From Sphaerisporangium siamense (GTDB lineage Bacteria; Actinomycetota; Actinomycetes; Streptosporangiales; Streptosporangiaceae), in the NCBI RefSeq assembly GCF_014205275.1, contig NZ_JACHND010000001.1, forward strand, positions 7,998,001-8,062,000: a stretch of DNA of 64,000 nucleotides, written 5' to 3'. The position numbers were made by a program, and so were the translations under genes. Below the pieces are notes generated by a model. It ran no database searches and was not told the origin of the DNA. It saw only the letters and a list, made by a program, of their open reading frames with translations. Position 1 is the first letter of the stretch, and every line of letters starts with the position of its first letter. This document shows positions 1 to 9,385 of the stretch, piece by piece.

Positions 1-296
1 AGGCCCCAGGCCCCCGCGGCGAACTGGCGCTCCCACAGCGCCGGGGCCATCGTGGTCTTGCCGTGCGGGGCCAGCGACACTCCCGCCTCGGAGGTCCAGG
101 CCGCCATCGTGGCGAGGTTGTGCTCGATCGCGCGCCGTTCGAGGGTGAGCAGGGGCGTGCCGAACCCGGTGAGCGCCGGGCGGCCGGCGAGGAACTCCCC
201 GGCCGTGACGCCGGAGAGGCCGGGCGGCGCGGCCTTGAAGCGCCAGTCGAGCGGTTCGTCGCGCAGCGCGGCGACGGCGGCGGTGTCGATGAGCAC
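1..296 (-). CDS. Amino-acid deaminase, alanine-racemase-like fold (N-terminal part)
   Basis: This is the first 98 codons of a minus-strand gene cut by the window edge. It starts at GTG 294-296 behind a strong GAGGAGG ribosome binding site. The visible protein shows the N-terminal pattern of PLP enzymes with an alanine-racemase-type barrel annotated as amino-acid (D-serine/threonine-like) deaminases: TPLLTLERRAIEHNLATMAA, then APHGKTTMAP, whose Lys is the expected PLP-binding residue. Such enzymes release reactive enamine/imine intermediates. A RidA-family protein is encoded divergently 115 bp away, which fits removal of those intermediates. Substrate specificity cannot be read from this fragment. 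Confidence 0.75.
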   Translation of the reverse strand, partial: MLIDTAAVAALRDEPLDWRFKAAPPGLSGVTAGEFLAGRPALTGFGTPLLTLERRAIEHNLATMAAWTSEAGVSLAPHGKTTMAPALWERQFAAGAWG

Positions 297-410
297 GGGG
301 CCTCCTCGAAGGGCGGCGGCGGGCGGGCGGCGGTTCGTGGCCCGCCAAGTGATCTGCGCTATTTTCTACCCGCCATGCCTAAGCGTGGGAAGCCGATCTT
401 GGGAGACGTC

Positions 411-812
411 ATGAGCGACAAGACCGCGATCCGCACCGACGGCGCGCCCGCGCCCGCGTGGGTGTTCTCGCAGGGGGTGCGCAAGGGCCCGCTGCTGCAG
501 GTGTCCGGCCAGGGCCCGCAGGACCCGGCGACCGGCGAGTACGTGCACCCGGGCGACGTGGTCGCCCAGACGCGCAGGACGCTGGAGAACGTCAAGGCCA
601 TCCTGGAGGCCGGGGGCGCGAGCGTCGAGGACGTCGTGATGTTCCGCGTGTACCTCACCAAGCGCGAGGACTTCCCGCTGATGAACGAGGCGTACTCGGC
701 GTTCGTCCAGGAGAACTGCCCGAGCGGGGTGCTGCCGTGCCGCACGACGGTCTTCGTCGGCCTGCCGCACGAGGCGATGCTGGTGGAGATCGACGCGCTG
801 GCGTCCGTCTGA
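411..812 (+). CDS. RidA/YjgF family enamine/imine deaminase
   Basis: A 133-aa protein of normal RidA length. It contains VSGQGPQDPATG, LENVKAILEAGGASVEDVV and the C-terminal PCRTTVFVGLP segment; the Arg there matches the conserved carboxylate-binding Arg of active RidA proteins. RidA proteins hydrolyse 2-aminoacrylate and related enamines released by PLP enzymes to 2-keto acids. The ATG at 411 is chosen over an upstream in-frame start because the family N-terminus begins here. It is divergent from the PLP deaminase at 1-296, so the two probably form one detoxification unit. Confidence 0.88.
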   Translation: MSDKTAIRTDGAPAPAWVFSQGVRKGPLLQVSGQGPQDPATGEYVHPGDVVAQTRRTLENVKAILEAGGASVEDVVMFRVYLTKREDFPLMNEAYSAFVQENCPSGVLPCRTTVFVGLPHEAMLVEIDALASV

Positions 813-844
813 CCCACGGCGCGCGGTCCCGTTTGCCCAGGGGT

Positions 845-872
845 CTCGGGGTATGGCACCCATATACCCGAG
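845..872. promoter_or_regulatory. Imperfect dyad upstream of the F420 oxidoreductase
   Basis: CTCGGG (845-850) and CCCGAG (867-872) form an inverted repeat, with TAT/ATA pairing inside and one bulged G. It lies between ridA and the SD (AGGAGG) of the next gene. It could be an operator, or a terminator hairpin for the RidA gene. There is no T-tract, so neither role is settled. Confidence 0.35.
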
Positions 873-889
873 TACCCCAGGAGGCGACG

Positions 890-1843
890 ATGACCACCTT
901 CGGCTACTTCCTCTCCAGCGAGGAGCACGGGCCGCGTGAGCTCGTCCGCCAGGCCAGGCTCGCCGAGCGGGCCGGCTTCGAGGCGCTGTGGATCTCCGAC
1001 CACTACCACCCGTGGGTGGACGAGCAGGGGCAGAGCCCGTTCGTCTGGACGGTGATCGGAGCGCTCGCCGAGGCCACCTCGCTGCCGATCACGACCGCCG
1101 TCACCTGTCCGCTGGTCCGCGTGCACCCGGCCGTCGTCGCGCAGGCCGCCGCGACCAGCGCCGTGATCACCGAGGGCCGCTTCCGGCTCGGCGTCGGCAC
1201 GGGCGAGGCGCTCAACGAGCACATCACCGACTCGCGGTGGCCTCCGGCCGCCGAGCGCCTGGAGATGCTGGAGGAGGCGATCGGGCTGATGCGCGAGCTG
1301 TGGAGCGGGGAGCTGGTCACCCACCGCGGCCGGCACTACTCCGTGGACACCGCCCGCGTCTACACGCGGCCCGACACGCCGCCGCCGGTGTACATCTCGG
1401 GCTTCGGCCCGAAGGCGGTGGACCTGGCCGGCCGGGTCGGTGACGGCTACATCCTCACCGGCCCGAGCGCCGAGCTGATCGAGAAGTTCCACGAGTCCGG
1501 CGGGCAGGGCAAGCCCGTGCAGGGCGGGCTCAAGGTCTGTTACGACGAGGACGCCGGCCGGGCGCGCAAGACCGTGCACCGCCTGTGGCCCAACCAGGGC
1601 ATCACGGGCGAGGCATCGCAGATCCTGCCGCTGCCCCGGCACTTCGAGCAGCTCGCCGAGATCGTCACCGAGGAGCAGGCCACGGCGGCCAGCCCGTGCG
1701 GCCCGGACCCCGAGGAGCACGCCGAGGCCATCAGGAAGTACGTGGACGCGGGCTTCGACGAGGTCTACGTGAACCAGATCGGCCCCAACCAGGAGGCGTT
1801 CTTCGAGTTCTACGCCCGCGAGGTGCTGCCCCGGCTGCGCTAG
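890..1843 (+). CDS. F420-dependent LLM-class oxidoreductase (TIGR03557-like)
   Basis: A 317-aa luciferase-like monooxygenase (LLM) TIM-barrel protein. It opens with TTFGYFLSSEEHGPRELVRQ and carries WISDHYHPW and GRFRLGVGTGEALNEHI, the pattern of the F420-dependent glucose-6-phosphate-dehydrogenase-like subgroup TIGR03557. Expected cofactor is F420H2/F420; the substrate is unknown. The start is ATG 890, 6 bases after AGGAGG. It stands alone between RidA and a small intergenic region, with a dyad just upstream that may regulate it. Confidence 0.85.
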   Translation: MTTFGYFLSSEEHGPRELVRQARLAERAGFEALWISDHYHPWVDEQGQSPFVWTVIGALAEATSLPITTAVTCPLVRVHPAVVAQAAATSAVITEGRFRLGVGTGEALNEHITDSRWPPAAERLEMLEEAIGLMRELWSGELVTHRGRHYSVDTARVYTRPDTPPPVYISGFGPKAVDLAGRVGDGYILTGPSAELIEKFHESGGQGKPVQGGLKVCYDEDAGRARKTVHRLWPNQGITGEASQILPLPRHFEQLAEIVTEEQATAASPCGPDPEEHAEAIRKYVDAGFDEVYVNQIGPNQEAFFEFYAREVLPRLR

Positions 1844-1857
1844 GCGGGCACGCCCGC
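1844..1857 (+). terminator. Short perfect hairpin after the oxidoreductase
   Basis: GCGGGC and GCCCGC with a 2-base loop follow directly after the stop codon. There is no U-tract, so termination is only a possibility, as is common for GC-rich actinobacterial hairpins. Confidence 0.3.
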
Positions 1858-1957
1858 AGACCGGTGCCGGCCCTCGGGTTTATCCGTCCACGCAGGGGCA
1901 GACGCCTCTCACCCGGCGGGCGAGCCGACGGGCCACCCCAGAAGGTGAGGGAGACCC

Positions 1958-2047
1958 GTGATCTTCCCGGAGACCAGGCACGAAGAGCGCGACGACGCGC
2001 AGGACGCCCCTATGAGCCCGCTCTGGTCCCGGCTCGGCTGGGAATGA
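1958..2047 (+). CDS. Possible 29-aa small protein
   Basis: A GTG-started ORF of 29 codons ending ...PMSPLWSRLGWE, preceded by a purine-rich stretch (AAGGTGAGGGAGA) that could serve as a ribosome binding site. It fills the gap between the oxidoreductase and the convergent acetyltransferase. No family is recognised, and chance is a real alternative at this length. Confidence 0.25.
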   Translation: MIFPETRHEERDDAQDAPMSPLWSRLGWE

Positions 2048-2075
2048 CGCCACGCCCGGCTCCGCGCCGTCGCGG

Positions 2076-2591
2076 CTAGTCCCGCGGCTCGCGCCACTCG
2101 GCGTCGAGAAGGCTCATGTTGATCGTCGACCACCATTGGCCGCCGGCCAGTGTGGTCTCGCGGAGCACGCCCTCGCGGCGGAAGCCGAGCCGCTCGTACA
2201 GGCGGATCGCGCCGGCGTTGTGCGGGTAGACGCCGAGGTCCACGCGATGGACCTGCAGTTCCTCGAACGCCAGCCGCAGGGCGGCGCGGATGATCGCCGC
2301 GCCGTGGCCGCGGCCCTGGCCCGAGGGCGCGACCAGGACCAGGCCGATCCTCGCCGACCAGCCCCGCCGGTCCGGGAGCACGATGAGGTGCGCGACCGGT
2401 GTGCCGTCCGCCTCGGTGCCGACGATGACGTGCCTGGCGGGGTCGGCGGCGTGGGCGTCGACCAGTTGGTCCGGCGTGAAGGGCCAGGTGAAGCCGGAGT
2501 TCCCCGACCAGGTGGCCAGGGCGTGCGGCCCGTCCACCCAGGAGGCGATGACGGCGGCGTCCCCGGGCTCGAAGCCACGAAAAGCGATCAC
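2076..2591 (-). CDS. GNAT family N-acetyltransferase
   Basis: 171 aa, one GNAT domain. The acetyl-CoA pyrophosphate loop is seen as VAPSGQGRGHGAAII (Q/RxxGxG/A pattern), followed by the typical C-terminal HNAGAIRLYERLGFRREGVL, which is characteristic of RimJ/RimL-like enzymes. It transfers acetyl from acetyl-CoA to an amine; the substrate (protein N-terminus, antibiotic or small molecule) is not evident. Convergent with the preceding oxidoreductase and transcribed away from the beta-helix gene's 3' end. Confidence 0.85.
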   Translation of the reverse strand: MIAFRGFEPGDAAVIASWVDGPHALATWSGNSGFTWPFTPDQLVDAHAADPARHVIVGTEADGTPVAHLIVLPDRRGWSARIGLVLVAPSGQGRGHGAAIIRAALRLAFEELQVHRVDLGVYPHNAGAIRLYERLGFRREGVLRETTLAGGQWWSTINMSLLDAEWREPRD

Positions 2592-2636
2592 TCCGTCATA
2601 TCTACCAAATCACCGCGGCATCGTCCGGGGGGGGCG

Positions 2637-3782
2637 TCACCGTAGCGTGGAGGCGACGACCTTCGGCCGGCCCGCGCCGAGGAAGAAGACGCCCGGGAAT
2701 CCCTTGGTCTCGAACCCGGCGCTGCGGTTGCGGCGCAGCCGGGACCCTTCGATCGCCAGCGTGCCGGTGCGGTCGTTGCTGACGAAGAACACCGCGCCGC
2801 CGCCCTCGCGCGCGGAGTCGTCCTCGACGACCGACCCGGCGATCCGCACGCTGAAGCGGTTGCCGTCGGTGTAGATCGCCCCGCCGCTGCCGCCGCCGGG
2901 GGTGCCGGAGCGGGCCGGGTTGGCGCCGCGGCCGACCGCCTTGTTGCGGGTCATGACGCTGTTGAGGATCACCCAGGACACGCCGATGCTGCTCAGCGCC
3001 CCGCCGTTGGAGCAGACGCCGTTCTCGAAGGTGCTGCCGGTCACGAAGACGGGCTGGTCGCGGTACTGGTCGAGCACGCGGACGGCGGCGCCGCCGACGT
3101 CCGGGCCCGTGGCGTCGCACCGGTTGCGGGCGAACCGCGTGTTGACGATCTTCAGGCGCCCGCCCCGGACGAAGAGCGCCCCGCCGCCTCCCCCCTCGGC
3201 CCGCAGCCCGGTCGCGTTCCCGTCGGCCAGCGTGATGTTCTGGACGGTGAGCCGGGGCCGCGCCTGGTCGTCACAGTGCGAGGTGGTCCACCCCTGCGCC
3301 TTGTCGCAGGTGTTCATGTAGAGGACGCGGCGCTTGCCGCCGCCGCTGAGCGTGACGGTGCCGCCGCCGTCCAGCACCACGTCGGGGCGGGCGTTGACCA
3401 CCTTGGCGGTGTCCCGCATCGTGATCGTGACCGGGCGTGACCCGCAGCGGAAGACGATGACCCCGCCGGCCGCCACGGCCCGGACCACGGCCTGGGAGGT
3501 GCAGCTCGCGGGCGTGCCGTCGCCGATCACCCGGTTCGGGCGCGAGACGTCGGCGGCGCGTGCCTCGGCGGGCACGGGCGCACGGCCGCCCGGGTTGCCC
3601 GGCCGCGCCGCGAGGGCGCCCCGCGGCGCGGAGGCGTGCGCGGAGCCCCGCGTCTGCGCCGATCCGGCTCCGCCGGTCACCGCGGCGACCGGCACGGCGA
3701 CCGCCATGGGGACCGACGTGATCGTGGCCACGAGGGGGGCCGCCCACCTGATTCGCACGCGGCCGATGCTACTGCGCCGCAT
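2637..3782 (-). CDS. Secreted right-handed beta-helix protein
   Basis: 381 aa with an N-terminal signal-like segment (Arg-rich start, then APLVATITSVPMAVAVPVAA). The mature part has repeated short beta-helix rungs: VVLDGGGTVTLSGGG, LTVQNITLADGNATG, LKIVNTRFARNR, VFVTGSTFENG, WVILNSVMTRNKA, ending LRRNRSAGFETKG. This is the pattern of pectate-lyase-like/polymorphic-repeat beta-helix proteins. Two Cys pairs (NTCDKAQ, HCDD; NRCDA, GVCSN) may form disulfides outside the cell. Enzymatic activity cannot be assigned. It lies downstream of, and on the same strand as, the two-component pair at 3817-5723, but 34 bp separate it, so co-transcription is possible. Confidence 0.75.
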   Translation of the reverse strand: MRRSSIGRVRIRWAAPLVATITSVPMAVAVPVAAVTGGAGSAQTRGSAHASAPRGALAARPGNPGGRAPVPAEARAADVSRPNRVIGDGTPASCTSQAVVRAVAAGGVIVFRCGSRPVTITMRDTAKVVNARPDVVLDGGGTVTLSGGGKRRVLYMNTCDKAQGWTTSHCDDQARPRLTVQNITLADGNATGLRAEGGGGGALFVRGGRLKIVNTRFARNRCDATGPDVGGAAVRVLDQYRDQPVFVTGSTFENGVCSNGGALSSIGVSWVILNSVMTRNKAVGRGANPARSGTPGGGSGGAIYTDGNRFSVRIAGSVVEDDSAREGGGAVFFVSNDRTGTLAIEGSRLRRNRSAGFETKGFPGVFFLGAGRPKVVASTLR

Positions 3783-3816
3783 GTGGCTGGATTTCCGGAA
3801 TACAGGTATTCGCCGG

Positions 3817-4473
3817 TCAGGTCCGGCGGCCGTCCTCCAGGTAGTGCAGGACGGCGGCCACGCGGCGGTCGGTGCGGTCGGTCGGGGCCAGGTCGAGCTT
3901 GGCGAAGATGTTGCGGATGTGCTTGTGCACGGCGCCCTCGCTGACGAACAGCTTCTCGGCGATGGCCGTGTTGCCGAGCCCCTCGGCCATCAGCGCCAGC
4001 ACGTCCAGCTCGCGCGGGCTGAGCCGGTCCAGCCGGTTGTCCGGCCGGGTGCGGGACAGCAACTGCGCGACGACCTCCGGGTCGATGGCCGTGCCCCCGC
4101 CCGCCACGCGGTGCAGCGCGGTGAGGAACTCCGCGACCCGCCCCACCCGCTCCTTGAGCAGGTAGCCCAGCCGCGCGCTGCCGTGCGCGAGCAGATCGGT
4201 GGCGAACGCCTGCTCCACGTAGGCCGACAGCACCAGCACGGCCAGCTCCGGGCGGCGGCGCCTGGCCTCGACGGCGGCGACGATGCCCTCGTCGGTGTGG
4301 GTCGGCGGCATGCGGACGTCGACGATGGCGACGTCCGGCGCGTGGGCGTCCACGGCGGCCAGGAACCCGTCCGCGTCGGAGGCGGTGGCCACGACGTCGA
4401 GCGACTCGGCGCGCAGCAGCAGCGCCAGCCCCTCGCGCAGCAGGGGGTCGTCCTCGGCGATCACGATCCGCAT
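3817..4473 (-). CDS. NarL/LuxR-type response regulator
   Basis: 218 aa. Receiver domain (EDD near residues 7-9, phospho-acceptor Asp about residue 52 in VAIVDVRMPP, Lys in LLKERVG) followed by a LuxR helix-turn-helix (LSPRELDVLALMAEGLGNTAIAEKLFVSEGAVHKHIRNIF). Its start overlaps the 3' end of the kinase gene by 13 bases, so kinase and regulator are translationally coupled and form a pair. Targets are unknown; the secreted beta-helix protein just downstream is a candidate. Confidence 0.9.
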   Translation of the reverse strand: MRIVIAEDDPLLREGLALLLRAESLDVVATASDADGFLAAVDAHAPDVAIVDVRMPPTHTDEGIVAAVEARRRRPELAVLVLSAYVEQAFATDLLAHGSARLGYLLKERVGRVAEFLTALHRVAGGGTAIDPEVVAQLLSRTRPDNRLDRLSPRELDVLALMAEGLGNTAIAEKLFVSEGAVHKHIRNIFAKLDLAPTDRTDRRVAAVLHYLEDGRRT

Positions 4474-5723
4474 GGCAGGCTCACCTTCAAGATGGTCGGT
4501 CCCCCCGGGGGGCTGGTCAGCGTGAACGTCCCGTCGTGCGCCTCGGCCCGGCGGCGGATCCCCCCGAGCCCGGACCCGGCGCGCTCGTCGGCGCCGCCGT
4601 GGCCGTCGTCGGTGACCCGCAGGCGCAGCCGCTCGCCGTCACCGTGGACGGCGACGGAGACGCGCCGGGCCCCGCTGTGCCTGGCGACGTTGGTGAGGGC
4701 CTCGGCCACCACGAAGTAGGCGGTGGCCTCCACCGACACGGCGCACCTGCCCGGCAGGTCGGCGGTGACCGTGCAGGGCACCGGGCAGGCGGCGGCCAGC
4801 CCGGTGAGCGCGTCGGCCAGGCTCCGGTCCTCCAGCACCGGAGGCAGGATCGTGCGCACCACCGCGCGCAGCTCGGCCAGGGCCTGCTCCGCGGCCCCCT
4901 GGGCGCGGTCGAGGATCTCCCCGGCGGCGGCGGGGTCACGGGCGACCGCTCGGCGCGCCGCGCCGAGCAGGACGGTGACCGCCACCAGCCGGTTCTGGGT
5001 GCCGTCGTGCAGCGACCGCTCGATGCGCCGCAACTCGGCGGCGTGCGCGTCCAGCGCCGCCGCCCGCGTCGCGGTCAGGTGGGCCACCCGCAGCGCCAGG
5101 TCGGCGCCGGCGTCGGCGGCCAGCAGCCGCCGCCCCGGCCATGCCTGCAGCCGGGCCAGGCCCGGCAGAGCAAGGACGCAGACCGCGATCCAGCCCACGC
5201 CGAGCGCGGCAACAGCGGTGGCGCTGAGCTGGTCGTCCACCACCCAGAGGTTCATGGCGCTGTCGGCGATCTCCTCCGGCGGCGCGAGGCGCCACCAGAG
5301 AGGGAGGCTCAGGTCGCGTATGGCGCCGAACGGCAGCGTGAAGCCGATCAGGCCGAGCAGCAGGCCGAGGCTCGCGTGGATCGCCATCCAGCCCAGTTCC
5401 CTGCGCACGGCGCGGTCCGCCAGGGCGGCGCGCAGCCCGCGCGGTGTGGGCGCCGGGCCGATCACCTCCGGGCCCCAGCGGGAGAGCCGCGCCCGCTCGC
5501 GGTCGGTGACGACGCGCAGGGCGCGCAGGGCGGCGGGCGCCATGAGCAGTCCCACCCCGGCGAGACAGAGCACCGCGGTGACGGCCAGCAGGAGCATCAC
5601 GAACAGCGCCAGCGTCGCGGTTCCCGCCCCTCCGATGAGATGTTCGAGCGCGTCCAGGGTGGCTTGGGAGAGGGCGCGCGCACTCCATCGTCGGGCGCGC
5701 CCGCCCCGTGCGTGGGTCCGCAT
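4461..5723 (-). CDS. Membrane sensor histidine kinase (HisKA_3 type)
   Basis: About 420 aa. Several hydrophobic segments (around LALFVMLLLAVTAVLCLAGV, LGLLLGLIGFTLPF and AALGVGWIAVCVLALPGL) are followed by a HisKA_3 dimerisation helix with phospho-acceptor His about residue 239 in RIERSLHDGTQNRLVAV, and an HATPase_c domain (VAEALTNVARHSGA; GSGLGGIRRRAEAHDG). The membrane part resembles the putative-sensor domain found with such kinases. The start is uncertain: ATG 5723 is used, but the frame stays open to 5774. It phosphorylates the regulator encoded immediately downstream. Confidence 0.87.
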   Translation of the reverse strand: MRTHARGGRARRWSARALSQATLDALEHLIGGAGTATLALFVMLLLAVTAVLCLAGVGLLMAPAALRALRVVTDRERARLSRWGPEVIGPAPTPRGLRAALADRAVRRELGWMAIHASLGLLLGLIGFTLPFGAIRDLSLPLWWRLAPPEEIADSAMNLWVVDDQLSATAVAALGVGWIAVCVLALPGLARLQAWPGRRLLAADAGADLALRVAHLTATRAAALDAHAAELRRIERSLHDGTQNRLVAVTVLLGAARRAVARDPAAAGEILDRAQGAAEQALAELRAVVRTILPPVLEDRSLADALTGLAAACPVPCTVTADLPGRCAVSVEATAYFVVAEALTNVARHSGARRVSVAVHGDGERLRLRVTDDGHGGADERAGSGLGGIRRRAEAHDGTFTLTSPPGGPTILKVSLPCGS

Positions 5724-5789
5724 CCTCAGATCTTGCCTCAGGCGGGGCCGCGCCGCGCCGGCCGTGAACCACACCCGGTAAGAGCGGGC

Positions 5790-6404
5790 TCACCGCGGGT
5801 GGTCCGGCTCGCGGTCCGCTCTCGTGCGCGCGCGCAGGTGGGCGCGCTCGCCCTGCCTGCCGAACAGGCTGAGGAACTCGACCGGTTCGTCGTCGGCGGC
5901 GCCGAACCAGTGCGGCAGGCGGGTGTCGAACTCGGCGGCCTCGCCGGGCGAGAGCACGAGATCCTGTTCGCCGAGCACGAGCCGCAGCCGTCCGTTGAGC
6001 ACGTAGAGCCATTCGTAGCCCTCGTGGGTCTGCGGGTCGGGTTCTCCCTGGCCGCGGCCGGCCGGGATGACCAGCTTGTACGCCTGGATGCCGCCCGCCC
6101 TGCGGGTCAGGGGCAGCATGGTCATGCCGTGCCGGGTGATCGGGCGCAGGTGGATGCGCGGGTCGCCGGTCGGCGGGGCGTCCACCAGCTCGTCCAAGGT
6201 GACGCCGTGCGCCTTGGCCAGCGGGAGCAGCAGTTCGAGCGTCGGCTTCCGCGCGCCGGACTCCAGCCGCGACAGGGTGCTGACCGAGATGCCCGTCGCG
6301 GCGGACAGGTCGGCCAGCGTGGTCTCGCGCCGTCGTCGCAGCGCGCGCAGCCGGGGACCGACCGCGCCGAGCGCGCGATCCAGGTCGTCGCCCATATCCG
6401 ACAT
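5790..6404 (-). CDS. XRE-family regulator with C-terminal cupin
   Basis: 204 aa. An N-terminal XRE helix-turn-helix (LRALRRRRETTLADLSAATGISVSTLSRLESG) is joined to a C-terminal cupin (THEGYEWLYVLNGRLRLVLG, then FDTRLPHWFGAA) that would bind a small ligand or metal. Proteins of this architecture usually repress themselves and a neighbouring gene. An inverted repeat lies directly at the start codon, and the divergent neighbour is a thioredoxin-reductase-like flavoprotein, a common pairing in actinobacteria, so local redox-gene control is the likely role (inference). Confidence 0.88.
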   Translation of the reverse strand: MSDMGDDLDRALGAVGPRLRALRRRRETTLADLSAATGISVSTLSRLESGARKPTLELLLPLAKAHGVTLDELVDAPPTGDPRIHLRPITRHGMTMLPLTRRAGGIQAYKLVIPAGRGQGEPDPQTHEGYEWLYVLNGRLRLVLGEQDLVLSPGEAAEFDTRLPHWFGAADDEPVEFLSLFGRQGERAHLRARTRADREPDHPR

Positions 6405-6421
6405 GTTGCCATATCAGCAAC
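6405..6421. promoter_or_regulatory. Inverted repeat between XRE and flavoprotein genes
   Basis: GTTGC and GCAAC are separated by 7 AT-rich bases and centred one base upstream of the XRE start codon, in the divergent promoter region. This size and placement suit an XRE operator for autoregulation and control of the flavoprotein. Confidence 0.55.
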
Positions 6422-6475
6422 AAGGCTTGCCACTACGAAGGGTGGGAGCGCAGAGTCGTCGTGGAGGTGGTCACG

Positions 6476-7444
6476 GTGACCGATCTGCGAGAAGACGGCT
6501 ACGACGTGGTGGTGGCGGGCGGCGGAGCCGCCGGGTTGAACGGGGCGCTGATGCTCGCGCGGGCGCGCCGCTCGGTGGTGGTGATCGACGGGGGCGCGCC
6601 GCGCAACGCCCCCGCCGAGGGCGTGCACGGCCTGCTGGGCAGGGAAGGCACGCCGCCGGCCGAGTTGCTGGAGCGCGGGCGGGAGGAGGTGCGCGGCTAC
6701 GGCGGCCAGGTGGTGTCCGGCGAGATCCGGACCGTGACCCGTGACGGCGGCGGCTTCGCGGTCACGCTGGCCGACGGCCGCGTCACCCGAGCGCGCCGGC
6801 TGCTGGTGGCCACCGGGCTGGTGGACGAGCTACCGGACCTGCCGGGACTGCGGGACCGCTGGGGCCGGGACGTGCTGCACTGCCCGTACTGCCACGGGTG
6901 GGAGGTCCGCGACCGGGCCATCGGCGTACTGGGCGGCGGTCCGCTGTCCGTCCACCAGGCCCTGCTGTTCCGGCAGTTGAGCGACGACGTCACGTTCTTC
7001 TCCCACACCGGGCCGCCGGCCGGGGAGGACGCCGAGAAGCTGGCCGCGCGCGGCGTCCGCGTGGTGGACGGCGAGGTCGCGGCCCTGGAGGTCGCCGGCG
7101 ACCGTCTCACCGGCGTGCGACTGCGGGACGGCACGGTGGTCGGCCGCGAGGCGCTGGCGGTCTCGCCGCGCATGGTGGCGCGCGCCGGCTTCCTCGCAGG
7201 GCTCGGGCTGCGGCCGGCGGAGCATCCGAGCGGGGGCGGCGAGCACATCCCCGCCGACGCGACCGGCCGTACCGAGGCGCCGGGGGTGTGGGTGGCGGGC
7301 AACGTCACCGACCTGACCGCCCAGGTCGGCACCTCGGCGGCGGCGGGCGCGCTGGCCGGGGCCCACATCAACGCCGACCTGGTGGCCGAGGAGACGAGCC
7401 GGGCGGTGGCCGCCCACCGGGAGCGGGCGAAGGCACGCCTCTAG
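6476..7444 (+). CDS. Thioredoxin-reductase-like FAD/NAD(P) oxidoreductase
   Basis: 322 aa. The FAD-binding GxGxxG-type motif is VVVAGGGAAGLNGALMLARA; the second nucleotide-binding motif is GVLGGGPLSVHQALLF; the redox-active pair is CPYCHGWE, as in the thioredoxin-reductase-like low-molecular-weight group; the C-terminal FAD motif includes GVWVAGNVTDLTAQVGTSAA. GTG 6476 is preferred over GTG 6461 because GGAGGTGG lies 6 bases upstream. It probably reduces a disulfide or other small acceptor in the cytoplasm. Divergent from the XRE-cupin gene, with a shared operator-like repeat. Confidence 0.85.
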   Translation: MTDLREDGYDVVVAGGGAAGLNGALMLARARRSVVVIDGGAPRNAPAEGVHGLLGREGTPPAELLERGREEVRGYGGQVVSGEIRTVTRDGGGFAVTLADGRVTRARRLLVATGLVDELPDLPGLRDRWGRDVLHCPYCHGWEVRDRAIGVLGGGPLSVHQALLFRQLSDDVTFFSHTGPPAGEDAEKLAARGVRVVDGEVAALEVAGDRLTGVRLRDGTVVGREALAVSPRMVARAGFLAGLGLRPAEHPSGGGEHIPADATGRTEAPGVWVAGNVTDLTAQVGTSAAAGALAGAHINADLVAEETSRAVAAHRERAKARL

Positions 7445-7663
7445 CCCGGCGGGCGGCCCTTTCCGGACTCAGGGGGCGGGTGCCGGGGGAGATATGTTCC
7501 AGGCGAATAAGCCCATTCGATGGCCCTATAGCCTTTCAGTATGAGTTGCGGCGTTACGTGGCTTTACGGCGTTTCACCTGTTCACCCGCCACACCCCTGC
7601 CGTCCGGGTCAATAGACCGGACAATCCCCAGCAATACCGGCTTAAATCTGCCAATGTGAGCGT

Positions 7664-9163
<1,500 letters not shown>

Positions 9164-9385
9164 CCCCGCCGGGCCGGTCGCGGCCGGGTCACGCGGCCGG
9201 CGGCCGAGCGGCCTGAAGAGGACAGCAGGGATCTGACCAGGGCTTGCGCGTCCTTTAGATGCGACCTTCGGGCCATTCGCCGTTCTCGCCGCGCCGGGAC
9301 CGATAGCATCGCGACGCGCGGCCGGTCTCGCCCCGGCTCCCCCGCGGGGCCGATTCGCCGTCCCGGCATGTGATGTCCATCCGAG

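Noticed and set aside
4536..6479. Very long plus-strand ORF (647 codons) over the kinase and XRE genes
   Set aside because: Its translation is Gly/Arg/Gln-rich without any domain and lies antisense to well-supported kinase and XRE genes; it is a GC-rich shadow frame.
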